Positions 10,593-21,700 are shown, counted from the first letter of the stretch. The stretch: DNA of 64,000 nt from Clostridiales bacterium (GCA_019419955.1 JAHZIB010000005.1:17267-81266), one strand, 5' to 3'. Notes: a model not told the origin generated them from the letters alone. Program-made: numbers and translations.

Positions 10593-10919
10593 TTGAAAAA
10601 ATACAATCTAGATAACAAAACTATATCAAATTTAATATATTCCCATAAATTTATTTCTTTAAATAATATTCAACTTAATAATAAAGTTCTTATACAAAAA
10701 CAAGAAGAAAACTATCTAAATTTAATGATTGCATTAGAGAATATTCCTCCCTGTTTTTCATCAACTAAAAAAAACATAAAACAAAAACTTGACACTTATA
10801 TTAAGTTTATTGATGAGTTAGACTATTATAAAAACGAAAAATTTTACTGTACTGGTTTTAACGATGGTTATAATTATCTAATGGAACTATTAAATCAAGA
10901 AGGGAATGATAACAAATGA
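10593..10919 (+). CDS. Small protein of unknown function, first gene of the island operon
   Basis: 108 aa from a TTG start behind GGGGTG. It is rich in Asn, Lys and Tyr, mostly helical in appearance, and has no membrane segment. A motif-like stretch, FYCTGFNDGYNYLMELL, is near the C-terminus. I do not recognise the family. Its stop overlaps the next start (ATGA), so the two are translationally coupled. With the divergent repressor this looks like a small mobile or phage-derived regulatory unit. Confidence 0.7.
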   Translation: MKKYNLDNKTISNLIYSHKFISLNNIQLNNKVLIQKQEENYLNLMIALENIPPCFSSTKKNIKQKLDTYIKFIDELDYYKNEKFYCTGFNDGYNYLMELLNQEGNDNK

Positions 10920-11357
10920 GCAAAATATATAATAAATATATTGAATTAAAAAGGAATGAACTAGACAATAAGAAAACTCTTTATCTTTTTAGGTACGGCA
11001 TCTTTTTTATTTTTATTGATGGAGATGCTAAAATTGCCTCAGAACATTTAAATCTCAAATTAAGTCAACTAAATGACAAAATTGTCAAATGTCGGTTTCC
11101 CAATAAATTCGTTGCCCAAATACTTAAATCTTTTCAAAAGACTTCCATATAATTTTGAAATTGTAAATTTAGAAGATAATATTTGCCAAACGCCTAACAG
11201 CTATACATATTTCCAAAATATAAAGCAAATAACAGACGGTTTAGCAAAAATAGATATTAATTCTCTTTCAATTAGTCAAGCATATGATGTTCTATACACA
11301 ACTCAAAATAAATTAAAAATGTTAAATAAAGAGTTTCCTAATGAAGCAAAAGAATAA
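10916..11357 (+). CDS. MutS domain I-like small protein, +1 frameshift inside
   Basis: Two overlapping frames (10916-11152 and 11073-11357) join if one base is skipped at 11093. The joined protein, about 146 aa, matches the mismatch-recognition fold of MutS domain I: FFIFIDGDAKIASEHLNL, then KCGFPINSLPKYLNLF, which parallels the MCGVPYHS-type motif of MutS. In the zero frame the Gly codon is replaced by CGG (TGT CGG TTT) and the protein ends 19 codons later with unrelated sequence. No ATPase domain is present, so it is a stand-alone domain of unknown role. It is translationally coupled to the preceding gene. Confidence 0.75.
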
Positions 11358-11417
11358 TTTGTATCAGAATATATGTAAATTAGAAAATATTTATTTACAT
11401 TAGTTTGAGTCTCATAT

Positions 11418-11453
11418 AAAAATACCACATGCAACTCTATGCATGTGGTATTT
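11418..11453 (-). terminator. Terminator between the island operon and walK
   Basis: Stem AAATACCACATGC / GCATGTGGTATTT. The minus-strand copy is followed by a T tract, ending walK, and it can also serve the convergent plus-strand operon. Confidence 0.8.
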
Positions 11454-11459
11454 ACATAT

Positions 11460-12914
11460 CTATTTTCTTGTTGGAAGACGTATCACAACTTCTGTTCCTT
11501 TCCCTACCTTGCTCTTAATATCTATACTTCCCTTGTTTTGGTCAAGTATTTCTTTTGCAATTGATAGTCCAAGCCCTGTTCCACCTAGCTCTCTACTTCT
11601 AGCTTTATCCACCCTATAAAACCTGTCAAATATTCTAGATAAATCTTCCTCTGGTATTCCTATTCCGTTATCTATTATTTTTATGTAAGCATCATTATAT
11701 ACAAACCCCACATACACTTTTATAGTTCCATTATCAGGTGTATATTTAATAGAATTCGATAAAATATTTAACACAACTCTTTCTATACCATCTTTATCTG
11801 CCACAACAGGAGGCACACTAGCGGTAACAAAACATTCCACGTGATGTTTCTTTTTTTCTATTTGATACTCTAGTTTCTCTTGACATTTTTTTACTAAGTC
11901 CCCCAAATCAAAATCCGTTGCCTCTACAACAATTTTTTTATTATCATATCTCGATAAAGTCAATAAGTCTGTTACAAGTCTAGCCATACGCCTCGCTTCT
12001 GATGATATGACGTTTAGAAACTTTACTCTGGTCTCATCATCATAATCTCCTTCCAAAAGAGTATCTGAATACCCCATAATTGACGTAATTGGTGTTTTTA
12101 ATTCATGTGATACATCTGCTACAAACTCTTTTCTCATATTATCAAGTTTAACATGTTCGGTAATATCTTGTATTAATGCAATTACACCAGCTGGTCTATC
12201 ATTTTCGTCTTGAAATGGTGCAAAAAGAATATTTACATATTTCCCTCCTAAATTTTTTCTTTGTTCAGAAGACGTCCAATTTTCTAGGTAAACAATTTTT
12301 TCTATATTAATATCTATATTAAGTTTTTTAAATATCTTTTCAAATGTATTTTCTCTATCCGATAATCCTAAAAGAGCCTTGGCAGCAGGATTAATATGTA
12401 TTATTTCTCCACCCATATCAAAAGCAATAATACCATCAGTCATGTGTAAAAGTATTGTTTCAATCTGCTTTTTTTGCCTATTTACCTCATTTAGCTTTTG
12501 GTTTAGCTCATTTGTCACTATACTAAATGCATTTTCTAAATCACCTAAGTCACCATCTTTGTTTATTTTATCCCCTATTTGTACATTTTCTCCTGAAGCA
12601 ATTTTTTCCGCACTTTTTATTAATTTTTTCATAGGTGAAACCACCGACTTGAGCACAAAATATCCAACCAATATAGAAATTAAAGTATATACAGACATAG
12701 ACACAATAATTAATATTTTTGTTTGTTTTAATTGATTATTTATATTTTCAATTAATTCTATATTTTCTTGTAGATTGCCTATGTTTTCTAGTTGGTTTAA
12801 CATATATATGTAACTTATTCCTAAGCCAATTATTAATATTATTCCAAGTATAAAAAATATTATAACTATTTTCAAATTTATATTCTTCTTCATATCTATT
12901 TTAATGGTTAGCAA
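11460..12914 (-). CDS. walK: WalK-type sensor histidine kinase
   Basis: The membrane kinase paired with WalR, which controls cell-wall metabolism in low-GC Gram-positives. Two transmembrane helices (about 13-35 and 66-90) enclose only a short loop of about 30 residues, so the extracellular PAS sensor of Bacillus WalK is absent. HAMP, a cytoplasmic PAS (about 155-260), HisKA with the phospho-acceptor motif VSHELKTPITS, and a HATPase domain with the N box and GLGLSIAKEIL follow. The start is uncertain: TTG at 12914 or the ATG of MKKNIN eight codons later. A perfect palindrome covers this junction with walR. Confidence 0.9.
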   Translation of the reverse strand: MLTIKIDMKKNINLKIVIIFFILGIILIIGLGISYIYMLNQLENIGNLQENIELIENINNQLKQTKILIIVSMSVYTLISILVGYFVLKSVVSPMKKLIKSAEKIASGENVQIGDKINKDGDLGDLENAFSIVTNELNQKLNEVNRQKKQIETILLHMTDGIIAFDMGGEIIHINPAAKALLGLSDRENTFEKIFKKLNIDINIEKIVYLENWTSSEQRKNLGGKYVNILFAPFQDENDRPAGVIALIQDITEHVKLDNMRKEFVADVSHELKTPITSIMGYSDTLLEGDYDDETRVKFLNVISSEARRMARLVTDLLTLSRYDNKKIVVEATDFDLGDLVKKCQEKLEYQIEKKKHHVECFVTASVPPVVADKDGIERVVLNILSNSIKYTPDNGTIKVYVGFVYNDAYIKIIDNGIGIPEEDLSRIFDRFYRVDKARSRELGGTGLGLSIAKEILDQNKGSIDIKSKVGKGTEVVIRLPTRK

Positions 12915-12933
12915 TTATTAATTGCTAACCATT
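12903..12933. repeat. Perfect 31-base palindrome at the walR-walK junction
   Basis: Arms AATGGTTAGCAATTA (12903-12917) and its inverse (12919-12933) with a one-base centre. It contains the walR stop and the candidate TTG start of walK. Confidence 0.85.
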
Positions 12934-13695
12934 TTTCTCCTTTTCTTTAGATGATAAGTAATATCCTACTCCTCTTTTAGTAATTAATAATTTAGGACTA
13001 GATGTATCCACTTCTATTTTCTCTCTTATTCTTCTTATTGTAACATCTACTGTTCTTATATCTCCATAATATTCATATCCCCAAACCTTTTCAAGAAGAG
13101 CTTCCCTTGTTACTACTTGACCAGGCTGATTTGCTAAATATCTTAATACTTCAAATTCTCTTAATGTTAAATCTATAGGCTTATTTCTAACCTTAACCTC
13201 AAACTTATCCAAATTAATAAATATCTCACCTATTTCGATTGTCTTATCCTTCTCTTCCTTCCTAGGTAGAGATTCATCAAACTTTTGTATACTATTGACA
13301 CTATTTATTTCGGCTTTCCTCAAATTAGCTTTAACTCTAGCTACAAGCTCTCTTACGCTAAAAGGTTTTGTTATATAGTCATCTGCGCCTAATTCTAACC
13401 CCAGTATTTTATCTATTTCCTCAGTTCTTGCAGAAATCATGATTATAGGTATATTTAAAGAATTTCTTATTTTTTTGCATACTGTCAATCCATCTACTTT
13501 TGGAAGCATTAAATCTAATAATACTAAATCAGGCTTTTGCTCAAATGCAATCTCAATTGCAGTTTTTCCATCATTTGCTTCTATTGTTTCATAGCCTTCC
13601 TTCTTTAGATTATAATCCAAAATATCTATAATAGGCTTTTCATCATCTACTATTAATATTCTTTTTTTTGCTTCTTCATTTTTTTTATCTTCCAC
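12925..13695 (-). CDS. walR: WalR-type response regulator (OmpR family)
   Basis: A receiver domain (residues about 12-125: ILIVDDEKP, phospho-Asp in LVLLDLMLPKVDG, Lys in YITKPFSVREL) is joined to an OmpR/PhoB winged-helix domain ending in RTVDVTIRRIREKIE and ITKRGVGYYL. The 256 aa include a linker of about 20 residues longer than usual between the domains. The GTG start follows AAAGGTG. It lies immediately upstream of walK and probably shares its transcript. The 13777-14748 gene is 81 bases upstream on the same strand. Confidence 0.93.
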   Translation of the reverse strand: MEDKKNEEAKKRILIVDDEKPIIDILDYNLKKEGYETIEANDGKTAIEIAFEQKPDLVLLDLMLPKVDGLTVCKKIRNSLNIPIIMISARTEEIDKILGLELGADDYITKPFSVRELVARVKANLRKAEINSVNSIQKFDESLPRKEEKDKTIEIGEIFINLDKFEVKVRNKPIDLTLREFEVLRYLANQPGQVVTREALLEKVWGYEYYGDIRTVDVTIRRIREKIEVDTSSPKLLITKRGVGYYLSSKEKEKNG

Positions 13696-13776
13696 AAAAA
13701 ATTCACCTTTCCTATTTTCTTTTGCTTATATTTATATCACAAAATGGTCAAATAAACAAGTGATATAAGCATTTTT

Positions 13777-14748
13777 TTATATTTCTTTTTCTTCATGTTC
13801 TTTTTCCATTGTTTTATCCTTTGCCATATAATTCATTAAGCTAATATTTCCCTTTTCATCTTTTAAAAGCGTTTTTGTAGCAAGCTCTGATATATTGCCA
13901 TAGAGCTTTTTCATTTCTAATATGGCCTTATATTTTGAAATATCATCCCTTTTTAATTCTTCTTCTAGTCCTGAATAATTATTAAGCTGAAAAATCAAAT
14001 CCGTAATCTCTTCTGGAAGATTGTTTTCCTTGCCAAGTCCTAAAATAATTCCATTGTTATTATTATATGTAGTTTCCTTTCCATCTTTATCTACCCTTAT
14101 TGATACATAATCTCCTATATCTGAAGAAGATCCATGATCTATAGAAACATCCTTAATGCTAACTCCATCTAATCTAGCCATCTTTTCTTGAATTACTATC
14201 GAGTTTAGTTCTTCTATATCATGCAATTTATCAATAATCTCATTATCTGTTATTGTTATTTGTCCTTTGTCAGCATTACTAAATCTCTGAAAGAAATCAT
14301 CATATTCTTTCATTTTTTCTATGGTCTCTCTACTCATTCCAAGAGATTGCCAATTATACCCCATTTGCTGAAGCTCAGTTACTGTAGTCTGTGGTTCTTC
14401 TTTTTGCGCACTAGCATATGTAAATCCACCTATACCTATTCCAGCAGCTACTAACAATGTAGCAATTTTTAATTTTGTCCTAAAAGCTTGCTTTCTTGCT
14501 TTTTCTCTTGCCCTATATGCTGTACCATTTGCAGTTTTATATTTTTTTGCTTGTACTGGCCTAGTATTCATGCTCCTACCAGCTTTATACCCTAGTCTAT
14601 AGTTTTCATTATTTATTTTATAGGGATTTCTTCCTGATGCGCCTCTACTCACATAACTTCTATTTTCTATCACTCTTCTGTCGTTACTTGCCATTCTTCT
14701 TCTAAACTCTTGTGCATCATTTCTGTTACCATATTTCTCATCTCTCAT
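13777..14748 (-). CDS. Single-pass membrane protein of unknown function upstream of walR
   Basis: 323 aa. A strongly basic, Arg/Lys-rich N-terminal 90 residues is cytoplasmic. One transmembrane helix follows (about 92-112, LKIATLLVAAGIGIGGFTYA), then about 210 mostly acidic residues outside the cell. No known enzyme motif is visible and I do not recognise the family. It has its own near-consensus promoter and precedes walR-walK. A role in sensing or modulating the Wal system is possible but is inference from position only. Confidence 0.75.
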   Translation of the reverse strand: MRDEKYGNRNDAQEFRRRMASNDRRVIENRSYVSRGASGRNPYKINNENYRLGYKAGRSMNTRPVQAKKYKTANGTAYRAREKARKQAFRTKLKIATLLVAAGIGIGGFTYASAQKEEPQTTVTELQQMGYNWQSLGMSRETIEKMKEYDDFFQRFSNADKGQITITDNEIIDKLHDIEELNSIVIQEKMARLDGVSIKDVSIDHGSSSDIGDYVSIRVDKDGKETTYNNNNGIILGLGKENNLPEEITDLIFQLNNYSGLEEELKRDDISKYKAILEMKKLYGNISELATKTLLKDEKGNISLMNYMAKDKTMEKEHEEKEI

Positions 14749-14806
14749 AATGTAACATCTCCTTCTAAAATTTGATTGTTTATCTCTTAGTTCTCCTTTT
14801 GCTCCT

Positions 14807-14834
14807 ATTATATATTATTTTTTATTTTTGTCAA
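14807..14834 (-). promoter_or_regulatory. Consensus promoter of the 13777-14748 gene
   Basis: TTGACA, 16 bases, TATAAT on the minus strand, about 60 bases before the start codon. Confidence 0.75.
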
Positions 14835-14895
14835 GATATTTCATTTTGAATACATGACCCTTTCAAAGCTATATTATATACTGCCAAGTCTTTCT

Positions 14896-14958
14896 TTGAC
14901 AATAGAAACAATAATGTAGGAAACTCAACATTCTATTGTCAATTTCCTACATTATTGT
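14896..14958. repeat. Two interleaved perfect inverted repeats (A-B-A'-B')
   Basis: A = 14896-14907 (TTGACAATAGAA) pairs with A' = 14931-14942. B = 14908-14923 (ACAATAATGTAGGAAA) pairs with B' = 14943-14958. Both are perfect and the segments abut, with only a 7-base gap between B and A'. It lies in the 3' region of the glucan synthase gene. Confidence 0.9.
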
Positions 14959-15007
14959 TCAGTAAACTTTATATTTATTTGAGTAATTGGGCTCTCATAA
15001 AATTTTT

Positions 15008-15778
15008 CTAAATTACAATCTCCACGTTATTTACTTTTCCGTCATTCTGTAAAGGAATTTCCTCTCCATCTATTTTCTCTCCATTCAAAAACATTTCTCT
15101 TTTTTCTTTTGACTTTTTATTAATAACCTTAATATTATACACACTATCTCCATATTTGTACCTTATGCTATATTCATCCCAACTATCTGGAATACATGGT
15201 TTCATCTTTAAAACATTTCCTTCTATATTTAGTCCCAATATATATTTAATTCCTGCTTCATACATCCAACTGCTAGAGCCTGTATACCAAGTCCATCCAC
15301 CTCTTCCTTCGAGCTCGCCGCCATATATATCAGCTGCCATAACATATGGTTCTACCTTGTACTTTTTAGCAGCTTCTTTGGTTCTTGAGTGTTCAATTGG
15401 ATTTATCATTCTAAAATATTCTACCGCTTGATTTCCAAACCCCAATAATGCCTCTGCTATTATAGTCCATATTGCTCCATGTGTATATTGTCCTCCATTT
15501 TCTCTTGTACCTGGAATATATGCTTTAATATAACCAGGTTCCAACTTTCCTTTATCAAATGGAGGGTCCAAAAGTTTTATTATTCCTGCTTCTTTAGATA
15601 CTAAATGTTTTTCTAAACTTTCCATAGATATATATTTTTTATCATTATCTCCTGCTCCTGAAATTGTTGCCCAGCTTTGTGCAATACTATCAATTTTACA
15701 TTCATCATTCTTTATACTTCCGAAGTACATTTCCATCATCCATAAACGCTCTTCTATACCATCTTCCATCCCATCCAT
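15008..15778 (-). CDS. Glucan synthase-like protein, C-terminal part after the frameshift
   Basis: This frame carries the end of the GH94-type phosphorylase domain: NDECKIDSIAQSWATISGAG, TRENGGQYTHGAIW and the final beta domain. Its first codons (MDGMEDGIEERLWMM) are an out-of-frame reading of the upstream gene. Real homology starts near 15719 at GSIKNDECKID. It joins to the upstream frame if one base is skipped at 15720-15722 (CTT CGG AAG becomes CTT GGA AGT). The stop at 15008 is the natural end of the roughly 2750-aa protein. Confidence 0.85.
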   Translation of the reverse strand: MDGMEDGIEERLWMMEMYFGSIKNDECKIDSIAQSWATISGAGDNDKKYISMESLEKHLVSKEAGIIKLLDPPFDKGKLEPGYIKAYIPGTRENGGQYTHGAIWTIIAEALLGFGNQAVEYFRMINPIEHSRTKEAAKKYKVEPYVMAADIYGGELEGRGGWTWYTGSSSWMYEAGIKYILGLNIEGNVLKMKPCIPDSWDEYSIRYKYGDSVYNIKVINKKSKEKREMFLNGEKIDGEEIPLQNDGKVNNVEIVI

Positions 15779-18700
15779 TTGTATTTAATGCACGTTTTAA
15801 TTTTTCTGTAATATTATTGTAAATGTTTATTTTTTCACTAATTTTTTCTATTTTCAACTCCAAACTTTCACTATTGTTTCCTGTTTCTAATTTAACTTTT
15901 CCCATCAATACTTCTTTTATTTTTTCTAAGATTAATATAAAGCCCTTCAAAACTGTATATTGAAAAAAGCCAAGCCATACACTCTCTCCTCTACCTTTAT
16001 TACCAACTGTACTAAATCCATCATTCCAATCACCTGAGCCTATTTTAGGCAAGCCATTTTCTCCAAAGTTTAAAGATTTATCAATTGCCCTTATACAATG
16101 TTCTAATATACTTTCTTTTTTCTCAGAAGGAAGATATAATTCATAACGCTCATCAACATTTTCCTCTAGTGGTGCACCTTTTACATAATGTGTTTCTTCG
16201 TATAGAATATCATATTTTCCAGTATATTTTATATATTCTATTACCATATATGGTAACCACAATAAATCATCCGAAAACCTTGTTCTAATTCCTCTTGCTG
16301 TTTCTTCATGCCACCAATGCTCCACATCTCCCTCAACAAATTGATGCTCACTATGCTTTAATATTTGATTTCTTAAAAATTCTTGAGAAATATACTTTAA
16401 TCCAATACAATCCTGCAATTGGTCTCTAAAGCCAAATGCTCCACCAGACTGATAATATCCGCTTCTAGCATAAAGTCTTGAGCACAAAGTTTGATAAAGT
16501 AGCCAACCGTTTAACATAATATTCATTGACTCCAAAGGTGTACTTACTTTGATGGTTCCAAGCAAATCTCTCCAATATCTTTTTGTGTTTTCATACTCAT
16601 TTATTGCATTATTTACATTAGTATATTTATATGCTGTATCTTGTATATCAAGCTGTTCATCTCCAGCCCCCAAAGTAATTACCACATCTTTGCTCTCAAA
16701 AGAATCAAGCTCTATTTTCATTTCAATTGCAACCATCTCGTTTTTACCTAAGCTATTTTCTCTATCTAATTCTAATTTTCTAAGACCTTCAGGATTTTTA
16801 ATAGTCCCTTTTCCTATAAAAAAGTCTTTGTTGCCTGTATATGATGTAATTTTCTCACTACAAGTTATATATGCAATTATCCTGTTTTTTATATTCTGAG
16901 TTTGACTCTGCAACGTAATTAAATTCATATTTTCATTAAATTTAAGGTCAATATATCCATTTGTTTTTATTTCATCTTCACCAAGCACAGGTTTAATGCA
17001 ATATAAAATTTTAATTTTTTTCTTTTTTGCCATTTTATTTTCCAAATGCAAAATTTGTACTTTTGCGCCATCCTCTTTTGGCACAAAAACCTCTAATGTC
17101 TGGAATATTCCATCACTTATATGCAAATACTTACTATACCCAAAACCATATATCACATAATAGTCGCTATTATCTGGAGCCGGATTAATTGTTGGAGACC
17201 AAACTCGTTTGGTTTCCATATTTTCTAAATATATTAGCTCTGATGGCACATCTGTCACTTGACTATTATTCCAAGCTGTTATTCTGTTCAGCCTACTGTT
17301 TTTATACCAAGTATATCCTCCCATTCCTTCTGTAACAACAGTACCAAACCTTTCATTTGCCATAATATTAGACCAAACTGTTGGCAATCTTTCTCCTCTA
17401 TTTGTTCTTATTATATATTCTGTGCCATCTTCTGAAAAGCCACCATACTCATTATAATATTTCAGTTTATCCTGCTCCAAATCCTTTTTTTCAACTTGTT
17501 CTTCAATTAATTGTTGAGTTAATACTTCATTGCCTATTTCCTTAATTTTTTCTATATATTCTTCCTCAAAATCTTTAAGTTGCCTAGCTATGCTACCTAA
17601 ATGTGCATTTATTAGCAAATTAGCTCTATACTCCACAATCCTTTTTGAGTTCTTTTCTAAATTATTTAATACAAATATCCCACCATTTACGTTTTGCATA
17701 TATCCTAAGTTTCTATCCAGTATTGCATTTTGTATTTCATCATATAAATAATTATCATAGGTCTTTTTTTCTTCATTTAATATTACCAAGTCTATATTAA
17801 TATTTTTTACTCTAAAAAACTCATAAGCTTTCAGACTATCTTTTACAACAGTAATATCACTTACATCTTTAATCTTAATCAAAAGAATTGGTAGGTCTCC
17901 TGAAATCCCATATTTCCATAGCTCACTTTGTGGTGCTTCTTCCGGTACTTTTCCTTTATACATTAATAATTTTAACGGATTTTGTAGTATTAAGTATCCA
18001 AGCATTTTTTGGTACTCCTCTATTTCTTTTGCCTTAACTCCTAAATACATGGCTTCTGCTTCTACTTTTGCTTTTGCTAAATTCATACTTCTTACAATTT
18101 TTTCACTATTCATATTTTCACTAACAAACTTTATTGCTTCATCCCTCTGCTCTGAAACAGAAATTATTAAGTCTAATACAGCTTTTTGACCAGGCATAAT
18201 TTTAATAGTCCTTCTCATTGCCACCACTGTATCCAAGGATTGACTCTGCTTTTTTCCTAACGGCATTGAATTTTCTACAGTTATTGGAAGTTCCACATTT
18301 TGCCTACCAACAAATCTCTCCTTGTCTAGCTCATATTCCAATTCTCCCATTGTCTCACTTTCTGTGTATAAACTTACTGCCATATACATGTCTTTTTTAC
18401 TTGCCTCTCTTGCCTTTCTTTTAACAATAACTGTGTTTTGTTCTTCTAAATATTCAGTTGACAAAAATAAATTATTAAACGCCTTATGAGAATAGTCTTG
18501 TTCAAATGAGCAAAGTATCGGTTCTATATAACTATTTACCTCTATTATTTCCTCTGAATTACCCAAGTTTTTAAGCTCAACTCTTCTGATTTCCACAGGA
18601 TTATCTGGTGTAACAAAAACTTTTGTAGTAGTCTCGATTCCTCCATCTTGTCTCACAAACTTACTCATATCAGGTGTAAAATATACTCCATATTTATCTG

Positions 18701-21700
18701 CTGATGCCATATAATTCATCTGTCCTGAAGCCCAAATTCTTTTTGTTTTAATATTTTTAAAGAAAAAGAATACACCCTGCTGTTCATCATCTGTTTTCTT
18801 AAACCTATTTACAACAATATCCCTATACTTGCTATATCCATTTCCCCTTTGGTCAATCATAATAGAATAATCTTCATTTGCAATAACATTAATACTATTT
18901 ATTTTATCATATGGCTTTCCAAACTCTCTTAGAGAATAAGTCTCATAATCTACATTTTTTATTTTTTCTACCTTCTCTTTTTGTTCTTTTGTAATTATTA
19001 CATTTTCAGGCATTCTTTCTTCTAAAAGTATTTCCACTGCTTGCATCTCTGGATTTTGCATAAATCTTTTTTGTAATACATTATTGTTGAATAAATTGTT
19101 TAGTGAAAGTAAAATGAGCCCTTGATGATGTGCCATATATGTTTTTACTACAGCACTTCTTTCATTTTTTCTTAACCTATTTAAAGTATAATCTATAGAT
19201 TCATAAAAACCGTACTGAGCATACATTCCCTCTTTTTCTAGTCTTTTTATATTTTGTATAGTATCACGTGGTGCATCATTAATTGCAAGAAATGTACCAT
19301 ATGCAGATACCACCATTTCGTCAGCCAAACCTCTTTTTAATCCAAGCCATGGAATTCCAAACGCCTTATATTGATAATTATTATTCAAATCTCTTAAATT
19401 AAATGCTGCTTCAGAAATTCCCCATGGGATATTTAACTTCCTAGCATATTTTATTTGTGACATTATTGCAAATAAGCTAGACTCACTTATTATTCCACCA
19501 GGATATTTTGGGATATTTATATTTGGCATCAGATATTCAAATGCAGTTCCAGACCATGATATAAGTCCCTTATATTTATCTAAAATTGTTAAAGTTCTGC
19601 TCAGATTGTGCCAATGTTTTGCTGGAACATCCTTTTTTGCTATAGCAACCAAACTTGCTTGTCTTGCTTCTGAAGCAAGTAAATCATAATACGACGGTGT
19701 TAAACTATTATCCTCCACATTAAAACCTATATAAAAAATTCTATTTTCTTTGCTATATAGATGTGAAAAATCAGTATCTGTAATCAATGTTTCTATAGTT
19801 TTAATCATAGAGTCTACTTTCTGTAACATTATTTCTTTATCATAAAATGTAAGTTCTTCTTTCATCTTGCTCTGTTGCAACACATTATCTCCATTTGAAT
19901 ATAATTTTATTTTATCAGTATTCAATTCCTTTTTTACATCTTCTAAAAACTGTTTTAATGTATATAAATACCCTACAAAATTCCCACTATCAACTGTCGA
20001 TACATATTTCGGTACTAAAGGTTCTAATGTTTGAATATCATACCAATTATATAAATGGCCATTCCATTTTTGCATTCGTGAAATCGTATCAATCATTTTT
20101 GATAAAAGGTCAACACAATATTTTAGGCTTTCAAATCCCATATCATAGCTAGATACCACAGCTAAAAGTGCCAAACCTATATTTGTTGACGAGGTCCTAT
20201 ATACAACCTTATTTTTTCTATCTTCCTGATAATTGTCCGGAGGTAAATAATTCACATCTTCTGTTAAATTGCTCTTAAAGAATTCCCAAGTTCTTTCTCC
20301 TATTTCTTTTAAATATCTCTGTTCCTCTTGATTCAAATACTGTATTGCAGGTTTTACATCTTTTTTGTCCCCCATGTATTTCATTACTCCTGGAGTAATA
20401 ACCCATAATATTCCAAGTATCACTCCCCAAATATTTTTGTAAAATAGAATCATTAAAAGTGCTCCTGAAAATACATTGATCCACATACTTCTATAATATG
20501 AAACTAAATCTGATTTTGTATTTTTCTCAGCTTCCTCTGCTGTTATCCATTCAAGCAAATGTTTTTTGCTCTTGCACATTCTATAAATAGTTTTGCAAAT
20601 ACTATTTAACATTGTAAAAGCCTTGTCGGGCAATATACCTATTTCTAAAACTGCTCTTGCCAAACTTGCCTTAACACCTGATATTGATTTGTAAAATGTT
20701 CTTTGAGACTTCTCACCATCTCTCCTATATATTATTTTGTTAACAATTTCCATAACTGATGGAATAGTAAGGGCAAATATAGCCACCAATACAAATGGCC
20801 AAATTTTTACATCATGTACTAAATTTATTGTGCTTAAAAATATTAAAAGAATAAAAGTTACAGGTGCAAAAGTACTTTTTACTAAATTATTTAGTATTTT
20901 ATATTTCGACAATAAGTTCAAAGGATTGACCCTGTATTGTCCATCTTTTCCTTTAATCTTGCCTCTCAACCACCTTGTTATTTGCCAATCCCCTCTCGTC
21001 CATCTGCTAAGCCTTGTTTTAAAGCTAAGGTAATTTCCTGGATATCCATCCATTAAAATAATATCTGAAGATAGACCTGTTCTTAAGTATGAACCCTCCA
21101 ATAAATCATGACTAAGCACTGTATTTTCTGGTATCTCGTTTTTTAATACCTCTGAAAACACATTTAATGCATATATACCTTTTCCAGTATATATCCCTTC
21201 ATCAAAATTATCCTGGTAAATATCAGAAATAGCATTTGTGTATGAATCTGTACCACTAGAACCAGAATATAACTTAGTAAATAAAGTCCTGCTAGCTGCA
21301 TCAAGACTAATTCCAACTCGTGGTTGAATAATTCCATGCCCACTAACAACTATTCCATCTTTTACTTCAGGTTTATTCAAAATATGCGCAGCAGCACCAA
21401 TTAACTCCAATCCAGAATTAAGCACCAATTCTGTATCTGCATCCAGCGTAATAACATATTCTATTTTAGGTATTTTCTCTAAGTCAATTGTACTTACTCT
21501 AAATTCATTATTCTTATTCTTTAAGATATACTCATTAAATTGTTCAAGAAGCCCTCTCTTTCTCTCCCAACCTAAATAGCATTCCTCTCCAGAACTCCAC
21601 TTTCTCTTCCTATAAATAAAATGAAACTTAGGAAAATTTTGACTGGGGTATTTTTTGTTCAACTCATTTACATACTGTACTCCTAACTCAGAAATTTGCT

